The translations under genes and the position numbers were made by a program. A stretch of DNA of 64,000 bases. It comes from Acetobacter nitrogenifigens DSM 23921 = NBRC 105050 (GTDB lineage: Bacteria; Pseudomonadota; Alphaproteobacteria; Acetobacterales; Acetobacteraceae). Below, piece after piece: positions 56,701-64,000 of this stretch (position 1 is the first letter of the stretch; every line of letters begins with the position of its first letter). The stretch lies in contig NZ_AUBI01000001.1 of NCBI RefSeq assembly GCF_000429165.1, positions 310,001 through 374,000 on the forward strand, read 5' to 3'. The notes under the pieces are model-generated. The model worked only from the letters and a program-made list of their open reading frames with translations, was not told where the DNA came from and ran no database searches.

Positions 56701-58539
56701 TCATTTTTCGAAAAGCGGAATCTGCTCCATCGCGGGCACAGTGATCAGTCCCCGATCGGTAATGCGTATCTCGGGGATGACCGACAATGGGATCAGATTG
56801 AAGCCCATATATGGCAGCGTGCAACCTAACGCGCTCCATTCGCGCTTCAGGATTTCGGTTTGCGCCGCCACCACCCCGCCGCGCTCGTCCGACAGCAACC
56901 CCGCTATCGGCAGGGCCACCAGCGCCTTCACCTGTCCTCCAGATACGACCGCCACGCCACCGCGCGCATCGCGGATCGTCTCAACCGCCAGGCGCATGTC
57001 CGCTTCATGCCGCCCGGCGACGATAATGTTGTGGGCGTCATGCCCCACGCTGCTGGCTACGGCCCCCTCCGTCAAACCGAACCCGCGCAGCAAGCCGTGC
57101 GCGACGCCGCCATTGCGCCCATGGCGTTCAAGAATAGTCACGAAGCAAAGATCATGCGCGTCCAGAACGGGCTCCCACGCACGCGCCTCCGCCAGTTCAA
57201 GAACCTCGTGCCGCAGCGGAATTTCTCCCTGCGCGCCAACGCCGATCACGTTGGCGCGGCATGGCCCGTCGGGCAATTCCGGCGTCAACGCGCCGATTTC
57301 CGGCAGAATCACCGTGCGATAGGCCGCATCGGGGTAACGATAACGCGCCTCCGAAAGCTGCCGGTCGAGAACTGGCGTGATCTTTTTATGTTCGACGACC
57401 GGAACGCCGCCATACCAAGTGTCTTGCACCTCCAGCGCATCGTTGAGCAGCACCAGATCGGCGCGGCGTCCCCCGCCCAGTCCGCCGATATCGTTTTCCA
57501 TGCCAAAGCGAGTCGCGCCATGCAGCGATCCCATGCTCCACGCCACTTCCGACGACAGGCCTGCAGCCACGGCCTGTCTCACCACCCAATCCTGACCGAA
57601 CAGAAACAGGTCGTCTGCGTCGCGATCATCGGTGCATACGCAGACCCTTTTCGGCGATGCTCCCATCTGCGTAACCGCCCGAATCGCTTGCGGTAGCGAA
57701 TGCCAGGGCGTCGTCGCTGGTCCACCGCGCAAAAAGACCCACACGCCGGCTTCTATCAGATCGTCAGCGATCTCGCCGGTGATCGCCTCATGCGTGTCCG
57801 TCACGCCGGAGGCGGCGTACGCCGCCACGAACTCCCGCCCATAAACATGGCCGCTAACTGGTCGACCGCGCTTCAGCGACTCCGCGACGATGGCATGGCT
57901 GCGTTCATCGCCCAGGCAAAGCGGCACGAAGTCCATTTTCTCACCAAGCGCGACCGCCTCCGGCCAGCGATCAAAAATTCCGCCAATCTTCTCCGGCGTC
58001 AGGTCTCCACCTGCCGTCTCACACTGGGGCGACGTCGCGGGCACGGTGCTCGGCACGGTCAGAAATACGTTCAACGGCGCCTGACGCGCATCCTCAAGCA
58101 TCCACTCGACGCCCGCGACGTCGGCGACATTGCCGATTTCATGGCTGTCACAAAAAATTGTCGTCGTGCCATTGAGCAGCGCTGCTTCCGCGTAGGCGCA
58201 AGCCGTCATCATGCTGCTTTCAATATGCAGATGCGGGTCGACGAGGCCGGGGGCCAGGATCCCGCCCTGCACGTCCCTGACGGCGCCGGGAGCATGTCCG
58301 GTCGCCCGCCAGCTTCCCGCCGGCTTTATCGCCGCGACGCGGCCACCGCTGATCCAGACCTCACGGTCCGTCAGGATTCTCTCAGAATAGGTGGACAATA
58401 CCCGCGCGCCGGTCAGCACCAGATCCGGCGCGGCGCGCCCGGACGCGACAGCCGCCAGGCGACACGTCATCGTATGAAGCGGATCGACCGAAAAGCGCGT
58501 CAGGAGCGAGGGGCGGATCGGGTTGTGCTGTGTGCTCAT
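56701..58539 (-). CDS. ade: Adenine deaminase
   Basis: 612 aa from the ATG at 58539 (ATG at 58551 also possible). Deaminates adenine to hypoxanthine in purine salvage. Amidohydrolase metal site [15 protein letters not shown], then [16 protein letters not shown] and [10 protein letters not shown] (catalytic Asp). The C-terminal ade-type domain contains [13 protein letters not shown], and [14 protein letters not shown] is a family hallmark. Confidence 0.92.
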   Translation of the reverse strand: MSTQHNPIRPSLLTRFSVDPLHTMTCRLAAVASGRAAPDLVLTGARVLSTYSERILTDREVWISGGRVAAIKPAGSWRATGHAPGAVRDVQGGILAPGLVDPHLHIESSMMTACAYAEAALLNGTTTIFCDSHEIGNVADVAGVEWMLEDARQAPLNVFLTVPSTVPATSPQCETAGGDLTPEKIGGIFDRWPEAVALGEKMDFVPLCLGDERSHAIVAESLKRGRPVSGHVYGREFVAAYAASGVTDTHEAITGEIADDLIEAGVWVFLRGGPATTPWHSLPQAIRAVTQMGASPKRVCVCTDDRDADDLFLFGQDWVVRQAVAAGLSSEVAWSMGSLHGATRFGMENDIGGLGGGRRADLVLLNDALEVQDTWYGGVPVVEHKKITPVLDRQLSEARYRYPDAAYRTVILPEIGALTPELPDGPCRANVIGVGAQGEIPLRHEVLELAEARAWEPVLDAHDLCFVTILERHGRNGGVAHGLLRGFGLTEGAVASSVGHDAHNIIVAGRHEADMRLAVETIRDARGGVAVVSGGQVKALVALPIAGLLSDERGGVVAAQTEILKREWSALGCTLPYMGFNLIPLSVIPEIRITDRGLITVPAMEQIPLFEK

Positions 58540-58728
58540 AGGGGCGAGCATAGTCAGGTCTGATACGACCTGTCTGCTATTCTCACGTCATGGCGCGTGA
58601 TGATTTTCATGATAGGCCGAAAAGCCGCCGACAGCGGGCGACGTGCTCTGAAGCCGTCTCCCTTTCGTCATCGTTCCCGCCCCGCCTCACCCGACTTTGA
58701 CCGGACGGCGGCTATCCCGGATCTGAAC

Positions 58729-59094
58729 ATGCCTGATACTGACGTCACGATCTATCACAACCCCCGTTGCGGCACGTCCCGCACGGTGCTGGAAAAGCTT
58801 CGTGCGGAAGGGCTCTCTCCCCGCGTCGTTGAGTATCTGAAAACCCCGCCGGATCATGAAACACTGCTCCGTCTCGGCCGATCCAGTGGCGTCGGATTGA
58901 AAGGCCTGCTTCGGGCGAAGGAGGCTCTGGCAGAAGAACTGAACCTCGGTCGGGCGGACATTGAGGAAGATGAGCTTCTGGATGCGATGCTGGCGCATCC
59001 TGTGCTGATCAACCGCCCGATAGTCGAGACGTCTCTCGGCGTACGCCTGTGCCGTCCAGCAGACGTTTTAACGGAGATTCTGCCCGCCGCCTGA
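58729..59094 (+). CDS. arsC: Arsenate reductase, glutaredoxin-dependent type
   Basis: 121 aa from the ATG at 58729. ArsC/Spx fold with catalytic Cys14 in IYHNPRCGTSRTVLEKL, VEYLKTPPDHETL, the HPVLINRPIV block that holds the arsenate-binding Arg, and a C-terminal RPADVLTEIL. Reduces arsenate to arsenite with glutathione/glutaredoxin. An aquaporin-like gene follows in the same direction, which may offer an arsenite exit. Confidence 0.88.
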   Translation: MPDTDVTIYHNPRCGTSRTVLEKLRAEGLSPRVVEYLKTPPDHETLLRLGRSSGVGLKGLLRAKEALAEELNLGRADIEEDELLDAMLAHPVLINRPIVETSLGVRLCRPADVLTEILPAA

Positions 59095-59221
59095 TCTCTC
59101 AACATCACGTGTGGAGAAATCGCAAGGCGGGGAAAGGTTTCGCGGCGGAAGCACGCGGAACCCCGCCATTTCCACGCCATGTCATTACTCATCAACGTAT
59201 CGACAGGGAGGCCCAGCCCCT

Positions 59222-60175
59222 ATGGACACCGACCGTCGCCACGAAGCGCGCCATGCTCGACTTCCGCATATTCATTTCCCGCACATTCACTTCACCAGGA
59301 AGGAGCTTGAGGACCGCCCTTTGGCTGGAGAGCCGCACCCGGATCACCCGCTGCACTGGAAGCTTTACGCGTGCGAGGCGATCGCCACGGCTGTGCTGAT
59401 GATTATCGGCGTGACGACCAACACGCTGCTGAGCGCGCCCTCATGGTCCGTCGGCGCGTGGCTCGGGCAGCGCCCCTTACTGCAAACTGCACTTTGCGGC
59501 CTGTGCTTCGGCGGGGCGGGAACTCTGGCCGCCATGACCCGCTTCGGAAAAGTCAGCGGCGCGCATCTCAGTCCCTCCGTATCGCTGGCGTTCTCTCTTG
59601 GCGGTCAGTTAAAGCCACTCGATCTGACCGGATATTGCTGCGCGCAAATTGTCGGCGCTGTCGCGGGGTGCGCGTGCGTGGCAGCTTCCGCAGTTTTGAT
59701 ACCGGGTTGGGGCAACTTTGTTCATGCCGGGCATTACGCGGCCACATTACCTAACCCAACGCTTGACCCGGGCTGGGTGGTGGCGACCGAAACCGTCGTC
59801 ACGTTTGGCCTTATTCTGGCGATTTACTATGCTGCGGCGAAACCCCGTCTGCATTTCATCGCTCCATGGATCGGCGCGATCTATTTCTTCGCCATGAACC
59901 CGATCTTCGCCTGGATATCTGGAGACAGCACGAATTTCGCCAGATCTTTGGGGCCTGCGCTCTTTGATCGGAACTGGACGTCGCTCTGGATTTATCTGGC
60001 TGGCCCGCTTCTCGGCAGCGCGCTCGGGGTTGGGGCGATAAAATCCCGCATCTTTGGCCGTCTTCACGCGGTCGAGGCGCGGGTCGTGAATTTCGGCCAC
60101 CACGGACGAGTGCCGCGTCTCGAAGCGCCCGAGGCGACGCCCCAGCCTGCGGCCGAGCATTTTCCGTCCAGCTAA
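59222..60175 (+). CDS. MIP/aquaporin-like membrane channel with altered NPA motifs
   Basis: 317 aa from the ATG at 59222 (GGGAGG upstream). Six membrane helices with His-rich N-terminal tail (residues 8-24). The first half-helix motif is SGAHLSPSVSLAF, with SPS (117-119) in place of NPA; the second is STNFARSLGPAL, with NFA (238-240) in place of NPA but the following Arg241-Ser242 kept. Strong changes at both NPA sites suggest altered selectivity. The neighbouring arsC recalls rhizobial arsenic operons where an aquaglyceroporin exports arsenite. Confidence 0.78.
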   Translation: MDTDRRHEARHARLPHIHFPHIHFTRKELEDRPLAGEPHPDHPLHWKLYACEAIATAVLMIIGVTTNTLLSAPSWSVGAWLGQRPLLQTALCGLCFGGAGTLAAMTRFGKVSGAHLSPSVSLAFSLGGQLKPLDLTGYCCAQIVGAVAGCACVAASAVLIPGWGNFVHAGHYAATLPNPTLDPGWVVATETVVTFGLILAIYYAAAKPRLHFIAPWIGAIYFFAMNPIFAWISGDSTNFARSLGPALFDRNWTSLWIYLAGPLLGSALGVGAIKSRIFGRLHAVEARVVNFGHHGRVPRLEAPEATPQPAAEHFPSS

Positions 60176-60451
60176 CGCCCCCTCTCGTTGCGTCAGTTTG
60201 CGGCGCCAATTCCTGACTTCTGGCTTGGCTGAAGTTTTCCCGATCAAACATCGGCTGACTGGCCACGGCTGCATACTCCCGACAACTCGGAGCATAGGCG
60301 CGGATCGGTGTCATATTGGGAGAGCCGGATAAACGGTCCAACGCACCGAGAATCGTCTGGCCGGGATGAAGGGCCATACACGTTCAAGCTTTATCGTGGC
60401 GCATCCGCGCGATTGCGGGCGAAATGCCTGCGCCCAGCGTCAGGCCCTCGA

Positions 60452-60577
60452 TCAGTTGGGTAGAGACCAGTCCAGCCAGGCCAGCAAGGCAACGACGATC
60501 AACATCACCAGATGCATGTAGACCAGAGCGCGCACGCTGATGACCGGCGCGTCGTCTTTCGCCTTGCGCTTCGCCAT
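60452..60577 (-). CDS. Small single-span membrane protein (41 aa)
   Basis: 41 aa from the ATG at 60577 with GGAG 8 bases upstream. A charged N-terminus (AKRKAKDDAP) and one helix (ALVYMHLVMLIVVALLAWLDW). Not recognised. The clear ribosome site and basic-then-hydrophobic layout make it a plausible real small gene; a longer frame to 60649 exists. Confidence 0.5.
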   Translation of the reverse strand: MAKRKAKDDAPVISVRALVYMHLVMLIVVALLAWLDWSLPN

Positions 60578-60693
60578 GAACCCATCTCCGCTGATGCCTG
60601 AAATCGAACATGCGTCCATGAAGCCATGTGAACGGAGCAAGCTCGACAAACGATTAACCGAAGTTACGCTTTCGCATGAAGTCGTAACGCGCT

Positions 60694-61188
60694 CTAGTTT
60701 GCGCTGATATAGGGCAGATGATGGTAGGCGCGGTTAAAATAAACCAGTCCACCCACGTCTCCGCCCAGGCGGATCGCCTGTACTGCGCCGAAAATCACCG
60801 TATGCGTGCCGACCTCGACCATCTGCGTAATGCGGCAATCGAAACTGGCGACCGCCTCTTCCAACGTCGGCGCGCCGGTTTCCAACGTCGTCCAGTGGCC
60901 AAGAGCGAATCGCTCCGACATCTCCATCGGCGAGGCGAAATGGTTCGACAGGGCGTCCTGCCCCGCGGAAAGCACATTCACGCAGATGGCTCCCAACTCC
61001 GCAAAAGCCGGTCGGGCGCGTGTGGAGCGATTCAGACAAACCAGCAACGTGGGGGGCGTGTCCGTAACCGAACAGACTGCAGAGGCGGTGAAGCCAACCG
61101 GGGCGTCCAGACTCCCCGTGGTGACGATCGTGACCGCCGCGCCCAGACGCGACATGGCTTCACGGAATACTGCCGCATCTACGGACAC
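60694..61188 (-). CDS. Flavin reductase family protein (HpaC/FMN-binding split barrel)
   Basis: 164 aa. The FMN-binding split barrel shows FREAMSRLGAAVTIVTTG, PVGFTASAVCSVTDTPPTLLVCLNRST and a C-terminal GGLVYFNRAYHHL. The small component of two-component monooxygenases supplies reduced flavin; no partner monooxygenase is adjacent. Divergent from the enoyl-CoA hydratase-like gene. Confidence 0.87.
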   Translation of the reverse strand: MSVDAAVFREAMSRLGAAVTIVTTGSLDAPVGFTASAVCSVTDTPPTLLVCLNRSTRARPAFAELGAICVNVLSAGQDALSNHFASPMEMSERFALGHWTTLETGAPTLEEAVASFDCRITQMVEVGTHTVIFGAVQAIRLGGDVGGLVYFNRAYHHLPYISAN

Positions 61189-61351
61189 CTGCGCGCTCCC
61201 TCCTGCACTGCCTCCGCCTGCGCGCGATTTTCACTGCGGTCTGGAGGCACAAGCACTCACCCGTAAGAGATTAGGCGACCTCCGACAACCATATATAAAA
61301 GTAAGGGCAAAACCGGCCCGGTCGGTTGAGAGAAAAAGCAGCGGCTCCACG

Positions 61352-62416
61352 ATGAACCATTCCCCCTACCCGATACTCGTCGACCGGCGCGGTCATGTGG
61401 GCCGCATCACCCTTGATCGCCCCAAAAACCTGAACGCAGTTGATCCGACCATGGCGCGAGCAATCCTTGCCACGCTCGACACGTGGAGGGACGACCCCGG
61501 CGTCCAGATCGTCCTGATAGACAGCTCTTCGCCCCGCGCGTTCTGCGCTGGCGGCGATATCAAAAACATCAGGGCGATAATCGAGAGTGAAGGGCCACGT
61601 AAGGCACTGGCCGAGATGTCCGTGCCTTACGTGACCATGCTTGCGATCGCATCCTACCCCAAGCCGGTGGCGACGGTCATGGATGGGATCACGATGGGCG
61701 GCGGCGTAGGGCTTGGAGCGCACGCCCGGCACAGGATCGTCACCGAGCGTTCCGTGCTCGCGATGCCTGAGACGGCTATCGGCCTGACGCCTGACGCGGG
61801 GGGCTCCTGGTTGCTTGCTCGTGCGCCGGGCATGCACGGATTACGTCTCGCCTTGACCGGGGGCCGTATATCGGGCGCGCAGGCCGTGGCGCTTGGGTTC
61901 GCGGATCACGCCATCGCCTCCGACGCGCTTGCGGACCTTTTCGACACGTTGTCGACGGAGGCTCCGCAGAGCGTCGACAACCTGCTCTCGTCATTTGCTT
62001 CAGCCCCGGCCGCTCCTTCTCTATCGAACGTGATCAACGAGACCTACGACTTCCGCAATGTTTCGCCCTTTGAGGGCCTACCCCTGCTTATGGCGCGTCT
62101 CGAAACTCTCGCGAAGAACGAAGACGCGCATGACTGGGCTGCTGCCGATCTTGGAATCCTGCGTGGCGCCTGCCCGTTTTCGCTACACGTCACATGGCTG
62201 GCCTGGAACGCGCTGCAAGGCGGCGTGACGCGAGAAGAGGCCTTTGCGCAGGAAACGCGTCTGGTGGGACATCTGCTCAACCGCCCAGATTTTATGGAGG
62301 GCGTACGTGCGCGGCTCATCGACAAGGACAATGCGCCCGTCTGGAGTCCACGTTCAATCGGAGACGTGACGAGGCAGGCCGTGCTGAGTTGCTTCAATCC
62401 GGATGACGCACCGTAA
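61352..62416 (+). CDS. 3-hydroxyisobutyryl-CoA hydrolase-like (crotonase superfamily)
   Basis: 354 aa from the ATG at 61352. Crotonase core: ITLDRPKNLNAVD, AFCAGGDIKNI (oxyanion hole), GITMGGGVGLGAHARHRIVTE and MPETAIGLTPDAGGSWLLAR. The C-terminal helices, with ETRLVGHLLNRPDFMEGVRARLIDKD, are typical of HIBYL-CoA hydrolases of valine breakdown and longer than simple hydratases. No valine operon is adjacent, so the substrate is inferred. Confidence 0.85.
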   Translation: MNHSPYPILVDRRGHVGRITLDRPKNLNAVDPTMARAILATLDTWRDDPGVQIVLIDSSSPRAFCAGGDIKNIRAIIESEGPRKALAEMSVPYVTMLAIASYPKPVATVMDGITMGGGVGLGAHARHRIVTERSVLAMPETAIGLTPDAGGSWLLARAPGMHGLRLALTGGRISGAQAVALGFADHAIASDALADLFDTLSTEAPQSVDNLLSSFASAPAAPSLSNVINETYDFRNVSPFEGLPLLMARLETLAKNEDAHDWAAADLGILRGACPFSLHVTWLAWNALQGGVTREEAFAQETRLVGHLLNRPDFMEGVRARLIDKDNAPVWSPRSIGDVTRQAVLSCFNPDDAP

Positions 62417-62490
62417 GACTTCTCCCGAGCGATCTAAGAACGCGCGAGCGACGAACGCGAGACGACGCCCCATCAGGGGGGGCGCTCCAA

Positions 62491-62523
62491 CAAAAAGGCC
62501 GCCATCGGAAGATGGCGGCCTTG
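62491..62523 (-). terminator. Intrinsic terminator of the TonB-dependent receptor gene
   Basis: Perfect stem GGCCGCCATC/GATGGCGGCC with 4-base loop, extended by AA/TT, and TTTTTG on the minus strand, about 30 bases after the receptor stop. Confidence 0.85.
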
Positions 62524-62549
62524 CAGTCGCTCACACCAGGAACGAACGA

Positions 62550-64000
62550 TCAGAAGTCGAGACCGACCTGAGCGAAAACATACCGACCGATGATGGCCGA
62601 GCTATAGATCGCATTGGCGGTATTGGTCGCCGCATCGAATACGAAGGGCGGTTTCTTGTCGAGAAGGTTGTTGACACCAACTTCAAAGTTCCATTTGTGC
62701 AGGCGGTAGTTGACCGTCACGTCATGTGTGAAGATGCCCGGCGTCTTCCACTGTCCCGCCGTCTGGCGGTTCAGATCGTTGGTTCCATCGTTCCACACCA
62801 TGCCCCCGGTGTAGTGCAGCATGTAAGTGAATGTCAGGTTATCATGCGCCCAGGACGCCGTAGTGTAGTTCGTCACACGCGGAATGCCGTTCGTGCCGCC
62901 GACGCCCGACGATCCGGCAAAGAACAGCCGCCCTGCGTAATTGTACCACGGGCCGCCGGGCTCGTTCTGCTGAAGATAACTCACGATCTGCTGGAAGTTG
63001 TTTGACAGCGTCAGCACGTCGACCGGCGAAACGCGAACGTGGTAATCGAGATCAAAGTCGATGCCCGAAGTCTTCAGGCCGCCGAGATTCTCGTCCAACG
63101 TTGTGACATAATTAAGCTGCTGGTTGGAGTTTCTCGAAATCGCACTGCAATATTGCGTCGCTGTTCCCGTGTAGCATCCGTCAAGCGCGTACTGCGCGAG
63201 CACAGAGCTGATCTCGTTCTTGACGGTGTAGTGCCAGTATTCGACGGACGCCGTGAGGCCCGGAATCCAGCGCGGCGTGATGACCGTGCCGAACGTGTAG
63301 GTGCGGCCCATTTCCGGAGACAGTTTCGCGTTGCCGCCGCTGATCGCCGGCACCTGTCCCGGGTTAGCCACTTCAAAGGTCGCCGGGTTCGTAATGCCGT
63401 CTCTCTGGCAGCGGGCGATCACGTTCGCAGCAAGACCGGCGTAGGAAGACACCTGCGCGCAGGGATCGGTCGCAGCTGCGTAGCCGAGCGACTGGCCACC
63501 ATACAGCTCATAAACATTCGGCTGTCTGTAGGAGGTTCCCAAAGTGCCGCGGAAGCGGATATCGCGGGTCGGGGCCCAGTCAATCCCGACTTTCCAGTTC
63601 TGCGTGTTGCCGAACGTGTTGTAGTGTGACCAACGGCCCTGAGCGTCGACCGTAAGGTCACGAGCGAGGAATGCATTGTGCAGCAGGTTCAATTTTGCTT
63701 CGCCATAGACCTCGGTAGCATTGAAGCCACCACCGGAATAGGCCTGCGTATTGCCGGTCGTGTCGCCGGACTGCGCGAGGATATCAGGCGTATAGCTCAG
63801 CTGTTCGCTACGATGCTCAAGACCAAACGCCAGACCGAGCTGTCCGCCGTTTTCATACGGCATCTTCACGACGCGATCATTGTTCACGCGAAGGTTGAAG
63901 TCGCGCAACATATACTGCGCAGTGTCATGTTGGGTGAACTTGCCGTAATTGGCGGCCTGCGCCGACATAGGCGCGAACGGATTCTGCAGCACGCATCCGC
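62550..64000 (-). CDS. TonB-dependent receptor, C-terminal part (5' end outside window)
   Basis: At least 480 residues, open to the window edge. Beta-barrel strands with RDIRFRGTLGTSYRQPNVYELYGG, YTFGTVITPRWIPGLTASVEYW and a final GRYVFAQVGLDF whose C-terminal Phe is the outer-membrane insertion signal. Substrate unknown. The Cys pairs in ATDPCAQ...RCQRDG and GCYTGTATQYC recall receptors of the NW/maltodextrin-type group in alphaproteobacteria. The N-terminal plug lies outside the window. Confidence 0.9.
   Translation of the reverse strand, partial: GCVLQNPFAPMSAQAANYGKFTQHDTAQYMLRDFNLRVNNDRVVKMPYENGGQLGLAFGLEHRSEQLSYTPDILAQSGDTTGNTQAYSGGGFNATEVYGEAKLNLLHNAFLARDLTVDAQGRWSHYNTFGNTQNWKVGIDWAPTRDIRFRGTLGTSYRQPNVYELYGGQSLGYAAATDPCAQVSSYAGLAANVIARCQRDGITNPATFEVANPGQVPAISGGNAKLSPEMGRTYTFGTVITPRWIPGLTASVEYWHYTVKNEISSVLAQYALDGCYTGTATQYCSAISRNSNQQLNYVTTLDENLGGLKTSGIDFDLDYHVRVSPVDVLTLSNNFQQIVSYLQQNEPGGPWYNYAGRLFFAGSSGVGGTNGIPRVTNYTTASWAHDNLTFTYMLHYTGGMVWNDGTNDLNRQTAGQWKTPGIFTHDVTVNYRLHKWNFEVGVNNLLDKKPPFVFDAATNTANAIYSSAIIGRYVFAQVGLDF

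Overview
The window is high-GC alphaproteobacterial chromosome, most likely from an acetic acid bacterium (Acetobacteraceae). The GroEL/GroES, ParC, FtsEX and phospholipid genes all have alphaproteobacterial character, and relics of IS5-type and IS110-type transposases of kinds common in that family are present. The assignment is inferred from protein character, not from a database search.

Layout. 1-9.1 kb: the end of ftsE, ftsX, a YdcF-like protein, a DMT exporter, a chorismate-lyase-like protein, a methyltransferase, gloB, a DUF2125-like protein and plsC, then psd-pssA (phosphatidylethanolamine synthesis). 10.2-16.9 kb: a six-gene, fully ATGA-coupled operon related to hydrogenase-4/formate hydrogenlyase/complex I. 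Its large subunit has lost both CxxC pairs that hold the NiFe site, so it cannot be an ordinary hydrogenase. 17.4-24.2 kb: parC, a lipoprotein, an Ivy-type lysozyme inhibitor, and an HxlR-controlled set (alcohol dehydrogenase, SnoaL-like, cupin, Yellow/SMP-30-like). 24.4-31.2 kb: a DUF1835-like protein and a heavy-metal RND efflux operon (CzcCBA type). 31.6-34.0 kb: two tandem, translationally coupled aspartate-type aminotransferases.

34.2-36.5 kb is an accessory islet. A GH73 peptidoglycan hydrolase with a peptidoglycan-binding domain and a convergent secreted protein lie between a broken IS5-type and a broken IS110-type transposase; they are a candidate toxin/immunity pair. 36.8-42.7 kb holds an M3 peptidase, a 2OG-Fe(II) oxygenase, a class II aldolase, a NUDIX hydrolase, and a WYL regulator with a VOC protein.

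43.0-53.4 kb is a complete Nit1C-type nitrilase cluster: a Sll0783-like protein, Nit6803-type nitrilase, MSMEG_0568 radical SAM, GNAT, Sll0787 AIR-synthase-like, MSMEG_0565 glycosyltransferase, MSMEG_0570 and MSMEG_0569 flavoprotein. An acyl-CoA synthetase ends the run and a MocR-type regulator lies upstream. Repeated CATACA boxes in front of both regulator and operon suggest the operator. Nit1C clusters have been linked to assimilation of cyanide as nitrogen source.

53.8-64 kb: groES-groEL with a CIRCE operator, promoter and strong terminator, a cold shock protein, adenine deaminase, ArsC plus an aquaporin-like channel with altered NPA motifs, a small membrane protein, a flavin reductase, a 3-hydroxyisobutyryl-CoA hydrolase-like protein and the C-terminal part of a TonB-dependent receptor. 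No tRNA, rRNA or CRISPR array was seen.
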